A stretch of DNA of 64,000 nucleotides from CALKZN01 sp050633785 (GCA_050633785.1 JBOEHE010000022.1:19536-83535), one strand, 5' to 3'. Shown: positions 15,874 through 25,346, numbered from the stretch's first letter. The notes: generated from the letters alone by a model not told the origin. Program-made: numbers and translations.

Positions 15874-17745
15874 ATGAGTCGTATTATCATTTTTTTGAGC
15901 TTATTGTTAAGTGCAAGCTGGCATTTGAGCAGTGTACAGGCACAAACAGGCTCAGCCGAGGTCAATGGTAAATTGGTGCCTATAGTTCATCATTTATTAG
16001 CAGGAAGTGTGGCTGAAAAAAACGTTAATGCTGCGATTACTCCCTCACGAACAGAATGTGCCAGCCCATGCACGGTAGTTTTCAGTGCTGAAAAGACCAG
16101 GGCTGTGGCATTGGATCAACATGGTGTCTGGTCCCAACTATCATACCACTGGGATTTTGATACTGACCAGAGCGATACCTATGGTTCTCTCTATAATCAG
16201 ACCTATTCTTATGTCGACGGCGATACTGCTTTTGAAAAAGGCCATGTACCCATGGTAACCAAGACCTTTTTGTGTGCGACAGGAACCTGTATTTATAACG
16301 TTGGAATGCGAGCGCAGAATCTGGCAGGTGAGTATGGTGATGCATTCATTGCTATTACCGTCAAAGCAGAGTCGACACAATGGAGTGCTGCTGACACTGT
16401 CTGTGTCTCCAATACCTTGAATACCTCTGCAGATTGGACTGATTTTGAAAAAGCCTGTCCTGCTGGGGCAACCAAGCAAACTGTAATGCCGGATGGTGAT
16501 CAATATAGTGGCAGGTTGGTGTTGATGAAACGTGGTGATGTGTTCAGCGGTCGGGGTTTGGCTACCTATACAGATCAGAGCAATTTCAAGATTGGTGTCT
16601 TTGGAAATGTTGCTGATGGTCGACCTGAATTGGATGCTCCCATGGTGCTGGGGGTCAGCAATTTTAATGAAGGTTTTACTGACTCCAATTTTGCTAACTA
16701 TCACAACCTCAGCAATGCATGGGTCCAGCAAAAGGGTTGGCCTTCAAATATTTATATTGAAGGTTTGAAACTGCAACAAGTTATGTTTCCGATGTCCTAC
16801 CAGCATGTCGGTTTGCATGATATTGATATGGATCGTGAGGCTTACTCAACTGGGGGAAATATTAATGTCGCTGGGTACACTGATTTTTGTTATCCACACA
16901 GACCAGCTAATAGTAATTTCGAAAACCTTGATTGTGCTTTGGTGCCTTTTCCTAAGGGAGGATATATCAGTTCAGTGGATATCGTTGGTAACTCAAGTGA
17001 ACGAGGCCCAGGACTAAATATGGGACAGACCGAATGCGCCATGGTGAATTTTCTGGGCATTACAGACACTCGTGTGAGGCGCTCATATGAACATAATATT
17101 CGCATAGCTGGTTGGTATCGCTTCAATATGATGAGATCAAGCATCAGAGGACAACATAATCAGCCTGGAGCGAGTAAAAACTCTAAACTAACGCTGCGAA
17201 GCTGCCTTGATTCTGGTGGGGATTGGGAAAGAGGTGTGTGGGCCTCTGCCCCAGACCTGCCGACGAACTGGAATGTTGATGTTATGAACCCAGATGGTTC
17301 GATGCGTACACGGGCTGATTCGGATTCCACCAATCCATTATCTGGCGAGTTTGCTCATAGCAGCCGATATCATGTGGTCGCCTATAATCAGATTGGCGAT
17401 CGTACTGCGCCATTAGGTGCTGTTGCTGGTGGTGGGCCATATACTTCAAACCTAAGCTTTCATTTTCCAGTAGACCTGCAATTGCAGGTTGACTTAATGG
17501 TTTCTCATAATACTTTTGAGCGTGAAAGCACGGTTGATGTCAGTGATGTAAATCAACTCAATTCTGTTGGTTATCATGATATTCAGATGCATTCTTCTTA
17601 TGGAACCTGCGTTGCTAATGATTATGCACCTCCCACGGGCACATGGTGCATGGCCAGAGGGGAAGTCATACCTCCAGGTGTCATGCCACATTTCAGAAAT
17701 GAACCTACGCCAATGATTGTACCTTTAACACCAGGAAGTAATTAA
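15874..17745 (+). CDS. Secreted PKD-domain/putative beta-helix protein, paralogue 1
   Basis: 623 aa. A Sec signal peptide (MSRIIIFLSLLLSASWHLSSVQAQ) is followed at about residues 50-165 by a PKD-like module with the hallmark core YHWDFDTD. Conserved cysteine pairs follow (ECASPC, LCATGTC). From about residue 175 comes a long region with repeated short strands and asparagines (e.g. YEHNIRIAGWYRFNMMR, GYISSVDIVG), reminiscent of right-handed parallel beta-helix proteins that bind or cleave polysaccharides. No catalytic residues can be assigned. It ends with a proline-rich tail (FRNEPTPMIVPLTPGS) shared by all three paralogues. The first of a tandem set, it follows an AraC regulator. Confidence 0.82.
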   Translation: MSRIIIFLSLLLSASWHLSSVQAQTGSAEVNGKLVPIVHHLLAGSVAEKNVNAAITPSRTECASPCTVVFSAEKTRAVALDQHGVWSQLSYHWDFDTDQSDTYGSLYNQTYSYVDGDTAFEKGHVPMVTKTFLCATGTCIYNVGMRAQNLAGEYGDAFIAITVKAESTQWSAADTVCVSNTLNTSADWTDFEKACPAGATKQTVMPDGDQYSGRLVLMKRGDVFSGRGLATYTDQSNFKIGVFGNVADGRPELDAPMVLGVSNFNEGFTDSNFANYHNLSNAWVQQKGWPSNIYIEGLKLQQVMFPMSYQHVGLHDIDMDREAYSTGGNINVAGYTDFCYPHRPANSNFENLDCALVPFPKGGYISSVDIVGNSSERGPGLNMGQTECAMVNFLGITDTRVRRSYEHNIRIAGWYRFNMMRSSIRGQHNQPGASKNSKLTLRSCLDSGGDWERGVWASAPDLPTNWNVDVMNPDGSMRTRADSDSTNPLSGEFAHSSRYHVVAYNQIGDRTAPLGAVAGGGPYTSNLSFHFPVDLQLQVDLMVSHNTFERESTVDVSDVNQLNSVGYHDIQMHSSYGTCVANDYAPPTGTWCMARGEVIPPGVMPHFRNEPTPMIVPLTPGSN

Positions 17746-17748
17746 GAT

Positions 17749-19548
17749 ATGTATATACGAAAACGAATACTGGTCAGTTTGTCTGTGGCTTTTGTTTTGA
17801 ACACATCCGTGTCTCTGGCACAAACTCAAGTTCCCAGTAATATTGATATTCTGCCGCCGATTTACTCTTTGCTGATGAGCGATGAACTTAATGAAAGTTC
17901 TATTGTGAATGCTGTGATCAATCCTTCACGCACTGACTGTGCCAGTCCGTGTACCGTGGTGTTCAGTGCCGATAAAACAACTGCGCAAGGTTTGGATAGC
18001 CATGGCATCTGGTCGCAATTGTCCTATCACTGGGACTTTGATACGGATGAAACCGACACATTTGGCTCGCTTTATGATCAGACCTACACGTATGTCAATG
18101 GCGACACTGCCTATGAGAAAGGGCATGTACCGATGGTGACAAAGACCTTTTTGTGTGAGACAGGGACCTGTGCTTATAACGTGGGAATGCGGGCACAGAA
18201 TGCCGCTGGTGAGTTTAATGATGACTTTGTGGTGATTACGGTTAAGTCTGAATCAAGTCAGTGGAGTGTTGCACAGACCATCTGTGTATCAAACACCCTG
18301 GATATATCATCAGACTGGACTAACTTTAGCAAGGCATGTCCATTGGGGGCTATCAAACAAGCGTCTTTGCCTTTGCCAGACCAGTTCGATGGTAAGCTGG
18401 TTTTAGTGAAACGTGGAGATGTCTTTGATGCCGACGATATTTCTCCGGCACGACGGCTTGCTATTCAGAATGGCCAATCTAACTACAAGATTGGCAACTT
18501 TGGTAATGGAAGTGACCCGTTTCCAGATATTCAGGCAATCGTTAACTCTGGAATCGCAACCTATCAAATGTCAGCAGGAGTCATAACATCGATTAACCCT
18601 CGTCCCAGAGACAGTGATGTTGCTGTAAACGGGTGGACAAGTAATGCCTATTTTGAAGGTTTGCGTATCGGAGGCTTTAATTTTCCAGAATCATTTCGTC
18701 ATATTGGTTTGCACGACATTGATATGGATATGGAAACATCCCCTGTTATCGACGGCGGTAGAATCGGTTTTTCCGGTGGTGTTCGTTGCACGGATCACCC
18801 AACCTTTTTGGATTGTGCCAATGTACCTTTTCCCAAAGGAGGGTATATTTCCAAGGTGGATGTTGTTGGAGGAACGACCGCAGAAACTAATTCAGGTACA
18901 GGGTTAAATGTTGCTGGTATTGGTTGTTCGATGGTCAATTTCACAGGTATTGTTGATTCTCAGTTTCGTAAAGCTGCTGAACACAATTTGCGCATCATGG
19001 GATGGTGGCGCATCAACCTTATGCGTAATTTTTTCCGAGGAGAGCATTACGCCCCTGTCAAACAAAAAGTGACCTTGCGAGGTTGTTTTGATGATGATCT
19101 TGATGCAGGGTTATGGCAGTCTGTATCTGATTTACCGGCAAATTGGCAAACTGACCCTGAAGGCCGCACGCGTGCGGATACTTTTCTGGATAATGGAACA
19201 GATCAGTATGCTCACACCAACCGTTACCAAGTAGTTGCGGGTAATGTAATGGGTGATGCCAGTATTCTAGGGTCTAGAACAGGCGGAACACAGTATCAGA
19301 CTAATGCATCAAGTGGTGATCAACCCACGTTTCTGGATATCGTTCTAACCCAAAATACATTTGTTAACGATGGCGATAGAACGTCGGGGAGTAATATTTC
19401 AGCCAGTGCGCATTATATAATGTGTGTAGATAACACTTATAGCACCCCCTCAATTGGTTGCTTTCCTTCTCAATTGGAATCACGTTTCCCAGGATCTTTC
19501 CGCGAACCAACACCAATACAACCACCTCTGTTACCGGGCAGTTTATAG
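17749..19548 (+). CDS. Secreted PKD-domain/putative beta-helix protein, paralogue 2
   Basis: 599 aa, starting three bases after paralogue 1 stops, so the two are cotranscribed. It has a Sec signal (ending VSLAQT), a PKD core YHWDFDTDETDTFGS, paired cysteines (DCASPC, LCETGTC) and the long repetitive C-terminal region with AEHNLRIMGWWRINLMR. The tail is FREPTPIQPPLLPGS. It lacks some inserts present in paralogues 1 and 3 (notably before the YISKVDVVG block), making it the shortest and most divergent. Function is presumed to match the others: an extracellular polysaccharide- or surface-binding protein. Confidence 0.82.
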   Translation: MYIRKRILVSLSVAFVLNTSVSLAQTQVPSNIDILPPIYSLLMSDELNESSIVNAVINPSRTDCASPCTVVFSADKTTAQGLDSHGIWSQLSYHWDFDTDETDTFGSLYDQTYTYVNGDTAYEKGHVPMVTKTFLCETGTCAYNVGMRAQNAAGEFNDDFVVITVKSESSQWSVAQTICVSNTLDISSDWTNFSKACPLGAIKQASLPLPDQFDGKLVLVKRGDVFDADDISPARRLAIQNGQSNYKIGNFGNGSDPFPDIQAIVNSGIATYQMSAGVITSINPRPRDSDVAVNGWTSNAYFEGLRIGGFNFPESFRHIGLHDIDMDMETSPVIDGGRIGFSGGVRCTDHPTFLDCANVPFPKGGYISKVDVVGGTTAETNSGTGLNVAGIGCSMVNFTGIVDSQFRKAAEHNLRIMGWWRINLMRNFFRGEHYAPVKQKVTLRGCFDDDLDAGLWQSVSDLPANWQTDPEGRTRADTFLDNGTDQYAHTNRYQVVAGNVMGDASILGSRTGGTQYQTNASSGDQPTFLDIVLTQNTFVNDGDRTSGSNISASAHYIMCVDNTYSTPSIGCFPSQLESRFPGSFREPTPIQPPLLPGSL

Positions 19549-19692
19549 CCAGGTTGTTTCTACTGTTCCGTAGAGCTTTCTGTGTTGGAGCGGGTAGTAA
19601 GTTATTGAATTAGATGTCTATTAATAAAGGTGTTCAGGAGGTTTTTATAAAAACTGACCTTGAACAGGGTAATTAACATTAGGAGAAAAAGT

Positions 19693-20115
19693 ATGGATCG
19701 TCGTAATCTTATTCGTTTAGTAGGTTTTGGGTCGGTTGCGGGCATTATTGCCCCCGACGTTGTTCTTGCCAGCTCACAGTCCATGGCTGGAGGTTTGTAT
19801 TATACCAAGGATGCTCCTGGACGTTGGAGCAAGAAGGCTACCGGGCATTTGCCTCAGGTAGCTGTGTCAAAAAATGATGTCGGTACTGCGATACAGGTTA
19901 TCACTCCCCATGAAGTGAAAGGCTACGAGCATTACATCGTCAAGCATATGTTGCTGGATCAGGAATTTAACTTTATTGCTGAAAAAATGTTTGATCCCGC
20001 TACCGAGAAATCCGCCTTATCCAATTTTGAATTGGATAAGAGTTATGCGGGTTCAATCAATGTACTGAGTGTTTGCAACAAACATGATACTTGGCTGAAT
20101 GTTGTCGAGGTGTAA
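19693..20115 (+). CDS. Tat-exported superoxide reductase-like (desulfoferrodoxin-family) protein
   Basis: About 140 aa. The start at ATG 19693 has AGGAG nearby; an earlier in-frame codon lacks one. The N-terminus is a Tat signal (MDRRNLIRLVGFGSVAGIIA). The mature part resembles the iron domain of neelaredoxin/superoxide reductase. Candidate ligands are His in GHLPQV, two His in PHEVKGYEHYIVKH and the Cys/His pair in VCNKHDTW, which mirrors the CNxHGLW end of the family. The Glu/Lys of the classical EKHVP loop is replaced. It likely binds a periplasmic mononuclear iron centre. It sits between exoprotein paralogues 2 and 3. Confidence 0.78.
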   Translation: MDRRNLIRLVGFGSVAGIIAPDVVLASSQSMAGGLYYTKDAPGRWSKKATGHLPQVAVSKNDVGTAIQVITPHEVKGYEHYIVKHMLLDQEFNFIAEKMFDPATEKSALSNFELDKSYAGSINVLSVCNKHDTWLNVVEV

Positions 20116-20202
20116 ACCATTCGTCTCCGGGTTTGCTTAAGCAGGCATGCCTGGAGACAGAAACGATAATGGAAGAGGTTCTGTGAGTTGGATGGTGCAT
20201 TA

Positions 20203-22059
20203 ATGAAGAATATAGTAATCAGTATCTTAATTAGCATGGTGGTCGGTCATGCTGAAGCTCAAAATAGGCCGACCAGTCCGTCAGCAGTTCTTGCCCCGGT
20301 TAATTACTTGTTGTTGAATGATTTGGTTGGTATTTCCAAAGCTGTCAATGCTGTTATTAATCCATCAAGGACTGAGTGTGCCAGCCCATGCACTGTGGTG
20401 TTCAGTGCTGAAAAGACCAGTGCACATGGCTTGGATAGCCATGGTGTCTGGTCACAGTTGTCGTACTACTGGGATTTTGATACGGATGAGAGTGACACCT
20501 ATGGCTCGCTCTATAAGCAGACATATACCTACGTTGAAGGTGACACCTCATTTGAGAAAGGTCATGTGCCAATGGCGACTAAGACCTTTTTGTGCGAGGT
20601 GGGTATCTGCGTTTATAAGGTTGGTATGCGAGCTCAAAATGTAGCTGGTGAGTTTGACGATGCGTTTGTGGACATTGCGGTCAAGTCGGAATCAGAGCAA
20701 TGGAGTGCAGCGGATACGGTTTGTATTTCCAATACTTTGGATACGGCGGATGATTGGACTGGCTTTGATAAGCCTTGTCCAGCCGGGGCAATCAAGCAGA
20801 ATGTGACGCTTGATTATGATCAATACAATGGGAAATTGGTGTTGTTTAAAAATGGTGATATGTTTACTCATAGTAACCATTTCCCCAACCGCTTGCCAGC
20901 GGTGGTGTCTACCCTACCAAATCAAAGTAATTTCAAACTGAGCGTATTCGGCGACAGCCATGAAGAGAGGCCCAATATTAATGGCAAAATCAGTCTGGGT
21001 ATGACTCGATTTGACGCTAATACACCACGCAATGAGCCGTTCTCAGTTAGTTTGGCGAACCTGACCGATACGCTGGTAGATCAATATGGCTGGCCATCGA
21101 ATATATACATAGAGGGTTTAAAAGTTGGTTCAATTAACCTGCCGATGTCTTACCAGCATGTTGGAATGCATGATCTGGATATGGATCGTGAGGCCTATAC
21201 GGGTGGTGGCAATATTACAGTGACATCCTCCTCGGCTCGATGCCATGACCCTGATGTAGGTCTAAGTTGTGACAAGGTACCGTATCCCAAAGGAGGCTAT
21301 ATTAGTTCGGTGAATATTGTCGGTGGTGGTGAAAATGGTCCTGGTTTGAATATTGGAGACGTCTGGTGTTCAATGGTGAATTTTCTCGGTATTACTGATA
21401 CTCAGGTCAGACGGTCTTACGAGCATAACCTGCGTATTGCGGGCTGGTATCGTACCAATATTATGCGCAGTTTCTTCCGTGGTTTACACCTTCAACCAGT
21501 AAGTAACCCTACTGCGGGCAAAAATTCAAAAATCACCTTGCGATCCTGTAATCGGTCTGGCGGTAGTTGGGAAGCTGGCCGCTGGTTTACAGACCCTCAT
21601 CGACCATCAGGCTGGGACCTAGATGTCATGAATACAGATGGATCGATGAGAACACGGGCCGATTCCGATAGTACAGAAACGGACCCTAATTCAGATGCCT
21701 ATAAAAACTATATTCACATGAGCCGTTATCAGGTGGTCGCACATAATCGGATTGGTGAGGAAATTACTGATGCGCCTCGACCAGAAGGCGTTCCATATCT
21801 TACAAATGTGGTCAGAAATTTTCCGGTTGACTTCCAGACGCAGCAAGATCTTTTGTTGTCCCATAATATCTTTGAACGTCAAACTCTTCCTGCTAGTGGG
21901 AATGATTTTAGTATAATTATGATAGCTCTTTGGGGGACCTGTGTAGGTAATGTTTACCAAGATTCACCGGGGTGCACACCAGTCGCTGTGCCTGCGGGTA
22001 TGCCAAATTTCAGACGAGAGCCACTCCCAACTCCAGTACCGTTACCACCGGGTAGTTGA
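20203..22059 (+). CDS. Secreted PKD-domain/putative beta-helix protein, paralogue 3
   Basis: About 618 aa. I start at ATG 20203 (MKNIVISILISMVVGHAEAQ), which gives a clean signal peptide; an upstream TTG in frame adds five residues. The PKD core YYWDFDTDESDTYGS, cysteine pairs (ECASPC, LCEVGIC) and the C-terminal strand-rich region (YEHNLRIAGWYRTNIMR) match paralogue 1 most closely. The tail is FRREPLPTPVPLPPGS. It is separated from paralogue 2 by the superoxide reductase-like gene and followed by a remnant of another copy. Confidence 0.82.
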   Translation: MKNIVISILISMVVGHAEAQNRPTSPSAVLAPVNYLLLNDLVGISKAVNAVINPSRTECASPCTVVFSAEKTSAHGLDSHGVWSQLSYYWDFDTDESDTYGSLYKQTYTYVEGDTSFEKGHVPMATKTFLCEVGICVYKVGMRAQNVAGEFDDAFVDIAVKSESEQWSAADTVCISNTLDTADDWTGFDKPCPAGAIKQNVTLDYDQYNGKLVLFKNGDMFTHSNHFPNRLPAVVSTLPNQSNFKLSVFGDSHEERPNINGKISLGMTRFDANTPRNEPFSVSLANLTDTLVDQYGWPSNIYIEGLKVGSINLPMSYQHVGMHDLDMDREAYTGGGNITVTSSSARCHDPDVGLSCDKVPYPKGGYISSVNIVGGGENGPGLNIGDVWCSMVNFLGITDTQVRRSYEHNLRIAGWYRTNIMRSFFRGLHLQPVSNPTAGKNSKITLRSCNRSGGSWEAGRWFTDPHRPSGWDLDVMNTDGSMRTRADSDSTETDPNSDAYKNYIHMSRYQVVAHNRIGEEITDAPRPEGVPYLTNVVRNFPVDFQTQQDLLLSHNIFERQTLPASGNDFSIIMIALWGTCVGNVYQDSPGCTPVAVPAGMPNFRREPLPTPVPLPPGS

Positions 22060-22084
22060 GCCATCATCGTCGATGGCGGCTGGG

Positions 22085-22180
22085 TTCGAAGGAAAATTGA
22101 TTTTGTTACAACAAGATGACATGTTCAATCACTTGTCTGGCGATGTTTCTGCAGCGGGGCAGGTCACAATATGTGGATAA
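22085..22180 (+). pseudogene. Remnant of a fourth PKD/beta-helix paralogue
   Basis: The frame reads FEGKLILLQQDDMFNH. This matches the block after the PKD module in the intact paralogues (YNGKLVLFKNGDMFTH in paralogue 3, FDGKLVLVKRGDVF in paralogue 2). Similarity covers only about 15 residues, then the frame drifts to a stop at 22178-22180. Neither the signal peptide nor the PKD core is present upstream. Best read as the scar of a deleted tandem copy. Confidence 0.55.
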
Positions 22181-22353
22181 ATCAAGAGCAACCAAATTTC
22201 TGTTTTTTATCTATCTCAGAAATACTGTAATCAATGTATGGGCAATTTGCTTATGATTAGTAGGGGGCACCCATGATTGCGACAACGTTAAAACAGGCTG
22301 ATCTATATGTGTTGGGGGCATTGTGGGGCAGAAAGCCTGTAAGTGATATCATA

Positions 22354-22824
22354 TTATGATTTACGCAGAATTTCAGTAATGCCTTTTAAAAAACCTCGTA
22401 AAGCCTGTTGTCCACAAGGACGGTAGTGTTTGTGCTTGGGGTTGCGAAATAGTGCACCTAATTCTGACGAGGACATGTTTATGCCGCCAAGCTTAAGTGC
22501 ATGCAACATATCTTCTTCTTTATAGGTAAGAGCTACGCGTAACTTTTTCAAAATATCATTACGTGTTAGCTTACTGTTGTCTTGTTGCTGTGCAGGGTTT
22601 TCCGGGTCGCGCTGGCCGCGTTTTTCAATAATCAATCCATCCAGAAAATCACCAAGTTCCTGATTGGAACATTCGATATAATTCAAATCATCCTCGCGGG
22701 CTATTCGAGCTAATACTCCAGCTTCATCAATGTTTTGATGGGCATGTTTAAATATTTTAACCGCCTCAGGATTGGCAATATCCAATGCATAACGGATTCT
22801 TCGGAGGATGTCGTTGTTTATCAT
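22354..22824 (-). CDS. yehS: DUF1456 family protein (YehS-like)
   Basis: 156 aa, starting at ATG 22822-22824 (MINNDILRRIRYALDI). It holds the two tandem DUF1456 repeats: the first begins NNDILRRIRYALD, the second TRNDILKKLRVALTYKEEDM, each followed by a helical stretch with a Glu/Leu-rich face. Length and repeats fit YehS, a widespread cytoplasmic protein of unknown function. It is convergent with the exoprotein cluster and divergent from the spermidine synthase-like gene. Confidence 0.88.
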   Translation of the reverse strand: MINNDILRRIRYALDIANPEAVKIFKHAHQNIDEAGVLARIAREDDLNYIECSNQELGDFLDGLIIEKRGQRDPENPAQQQDNSKLTRNDILKKLRVALTYKEEDMLHALKLGGINMSSSELGALFRNPKHKHYRPCGQQALRGFLKGITEILRKS

Positions 22825-23098
22825 AAAGCGGTGTTGTGGTGGGTGATGAAAAATTGAAGTTAATAATAAAACTGCTGAAAATGATGTTGTCATTAACTCG
22901 ATACAAAAGCAATGTTTTGTGTCGGCATATAGTATATAAATGGTTCATATCTTAACGAGGGGTGGTGAGTTAGAGGCATAGTGTCTCTGTAGGAAAATAT
23001 CAATCTGGTAATCGCAATTAATTTGTCTATTATTAAAATCAGCATGAGTGGAATATAGTAGACTCTGTATGATTCATCCAACCCAAACAGAGGCGATA

Positions 23099-23836
23099 AT
23101 GGATTTGATTTTTGAAGAGCTAGACTTCCAAGTGACGCCTTTAGGCGATATCAGTTTACGTCGACGTTCTGAACCCAGGCTGAACGGCCAGGTTCTCTAT
23201 GAAGTAAAACTAGGCGAAGAATTTTTAATGTCCAGCTTGTTTGTTGAAGCTGAGGAACAATTGTCAATATTAGGGTTGGCAGCTCTCAAGCGTGCTGGTT
23301 TTGAGTCTGATTTGGACATCGTTGTTGGTGGGTTGGGCTTGGGCTATACTGCGGTTGCTGCTTTAGAATCATCAGCTGTTCAATCATTGCTGGTGATTGA
23401 TGTAATGGAGGCAGTGATTGATTGGCACAAACGAGGTTTGTTGCCAGTAGGAGATGTTCTTGCTGCTAACCCGAGGTGTCAGCTGAGGCAGGGAGATTTC
23501 TTTTCAATAGCAACCGATAAGGAGCTTGGTTTTTACACACATGATCCAAGCAAGTTAGCGCATGCTGTTTTATTGGATATCGACCACTCTCCCACGCATT
23601 GGTTGAATCAGCAAAACAGTCAATTTTATACACCTTCAGCATTACAACATGTTTATAATAAATTACACTCTGGAGGTGTTTTTGGACTATGGTCAGATGA
23701 TCCGCATGACGCCGATTTTATGAAATTGCTAGACAGTGTGTTTGATAAGACTGAATCACACCTGGTTAAATTTCCAAACCCCTATACGGGAGGCGAATCA
23801 GCCAATACAGTGTATCTTGCCCATAAAGAGCTTTAA
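23099..23836 (+). CDS. Spermidine synthase-like (class I methyltransferase fold) protein
   Basis: About 245 aa. I chose ATG 23099 because GAGGCGATA lies directly before it. The central fold shows a nucleotide-binding-type glycine motif (VVGGLGLGYTAVAAL), an acidic strand end (LLVIDVMEAVIDWH) and LLDIDHSPTHWL, as in spermidine-synthase-like proteins that share the methyltransferase fold but often lack aminopropyltransferase residues. The true reaction is unknown. The rhomboid gene starts 37 bases downstream and may be cotranscribed. Confidence 0.75.
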   Translation: MDLIFEELDFQVTPLGDISLRRRSEPRLNGQVLYEVKLGEEFLMSSLFVEAEEQLSILGLAALKRAGFESDLDIVVGGLGLGYTAVAALESSAVQSLLVIDVMEAVIDWHKRGLLPVGDVLAANPRCQLRQGDFFSIATDKELGFYTHDPSKLAHAVLLDIDHSPTHWLNQQNSQFYTPSALQHVYNKLHSGGVFGLWSDDPHDADFMKLLDSVFDKTESHLVKFPNPYTGGESANTVYLAHKEL

Positions 23837-23873
23837 CAGGAATGCAGGTTTTAAGTAATAAAAGAGTTTTGTC

Positions 23874-25346
23874 GTGATCATTATACCAACGGAAAAAAGG
23901 ATTGATTGGAAGAAAAAACCTCCTATCGTTTTATTGATAATCGTATTGCTGAATATACTGGTTTTTACCTTTTATCAAAGCCTGGATGAAGAGCGTGTGG
24001 AAAACGCGGTTAATTTGTATCAGGAATATGAATTGATGGACATTGAATGGCCCGCTTATCAGAAATATTGGTCACGAAACAAAGATGAACCCTTGCCCAG
24101 TGAGCTTGAAGATAGTCGTCAATTGAGGGCATGGCAAATGGTTATGGATAAAGATTTCGATGACTTTCTGAACAAGAACCCACGTCGCTATATTAAAGGT
24201 TATGAATTGGAAAAATGGCGTGACCAACGCCAGCAAGTGAATGCATTGTCAAATCAAGTCAGTTATCAAGCCCTGGGTTTGGTGCCCAGTGAAATCAGTT
24301 TCCTGACGGCTTTCAGTCACCAGTTTTTACATGGTGGTGTGATGCATTTATTAGGTAATCTGGTATTTTTGTTGTTAGTTGGTTTTGCAGTAGAAGCCGC
24401 TTTGGGGCATTTACGTTTTCTGATGTATTACCTACTGAGTGGCGTTGGTGGAGGTTTGTTTTTTGCTTGGTTCGAAATGCTTAATGGCACCGGTAATGTC
24501 GGTCTGGTTGGAGCTTCTGGTGCTATATCTGGTGTTATGGCGATGTATGTCGCTTTATTCCGTTTGAAAAAAATAGAATTTTTTTATTGGGTATTCTTTA
24601 TCTTTACTGGCTATTTTCGTGCCGCCGCTTTGGTTATTCTGCCAGCCTATATCCTCAAAGAATTGTTTATGTTGCTGTTTGAAGATGGATCAAACGTTGC
24701 TTATACCGCTCATATTGGAGGTTTTGTCGTCGGTGCTTTATTGGTCATGGCAACGCAGTATCTGCAAAAAAATGCCATTGATACAGAATATTTAGAGTCT
24801 GATTCAGATGTTGACCCTTATCAAATAGCCTTAGATAAACTTTCTAAAGATATCAGCCAATTCAATTTCCGGCATGCCATGTCACGTGTGCAGTCAATGC
24901 TTAAGGAGTATGGACGGAAACCTGAGTTGGTCGAAATTCAATACAATTTATTGAAAACTCTTGCTCCTGAAAAAGTAGATTCTTTTCTAACTCATCGTTT
25001 GAATCGGTCTGGCAATCGCCGCAGCATCGTTGAAGCCCAGGCAACGTTATGGCAAAAAATGAGTGATGAAGAAAGGCATGATTTATCTGCCCAACAGCAA
25101 TTAGCTTTAGCTGTTGATTTGCTGGAAATGGGACAGGAACATTTGTCTGAAAAAATTTATTCCGTAGTATCAGATACCATCGATAAAACTGATCAGGCGG
25201 CGGTGGCGGATATGGCTGTTTTAGCTCGAAAAATGGCTAGTTATTACCAACAATTAGGTCGTGACACTCAGGCTGAAAAATATACCCAACGTGCTCGAGA
25301 AATAATGCAGTCATCGAGCAACACTATGGGGGTATCTTTGTCATGA
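23874..25346 (+). CDS. Rhomboid-family intramembrane serine protease with TPR-like tail
   Basis: 490 aa with a GTG start. A first membrane helix (about residues 19-37) is followed by roughly 100 residues outside the membrane, then the six-helix rhomboid core. The core holds FLHGGVMHLLGNLVF, the catalytic serine in VGASGAISG (Ser215) and the catalytic histidine in AHIGGFVVG (His280). The C-terminal 170 residues are soluble and helical, probably TPR-like. The insertion between the first helix and the core is longer than in simple rhomboids. Its stop overlaps the next gene (ATGA), implying coupled translation with the zinc-ribbon membrane protein. The substrate is unknown. Confidence 0.88.
   Translation: MIIIPTEKRIDWKKKPPIVLLIIVLLNILVFTFYQSLDEERVENAVNLYQEYELMDIEWPAYQKYWSRNKDEPLPSELEDSRQLRAWQMVMDKDFDDFLNKNPRRYIKGYELEKWRDQRQQVNALSNQVSYQALGLVPSEISFLTAFSHQFLHGGVMHLLGNLVFLLLVGFAVEAALGHLRFLMYYLLSGVGGGLFFAWFEMLNGTGNVGLVGASGAISGVMAMYVALFRLKKIEFFYWVFFIFTGYFRAAALVILPAYILKELFMLLFEDGSNVAYTAHIGGFVVGALLVMATQYLQKNAIDTEYLESDSDVDPYQIALDKLSKDISQFNFRHAMSRVQSMLKEYGRKPELVEIQYNLLKTLAPEKVDSFLTHRLNRSGNRRSIVEAQATLWQKMSDEERHDLSAQQQLALAVDLLEMGQEHLSEKIYSVVSDTIDKTDQAAVADMAVLARKMASYYQQLGRDTQAEKYTQRAREIMQSSSNTMGVSLS

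Noticed and set aside
21950..22180. Open frame of 76 codons overlapping the end of PKD paralogue 3
   Set aside because: Its first half is only an alternate reading of paralogue 3; the second half is the pseudogene remnant. Not a gene of its own.
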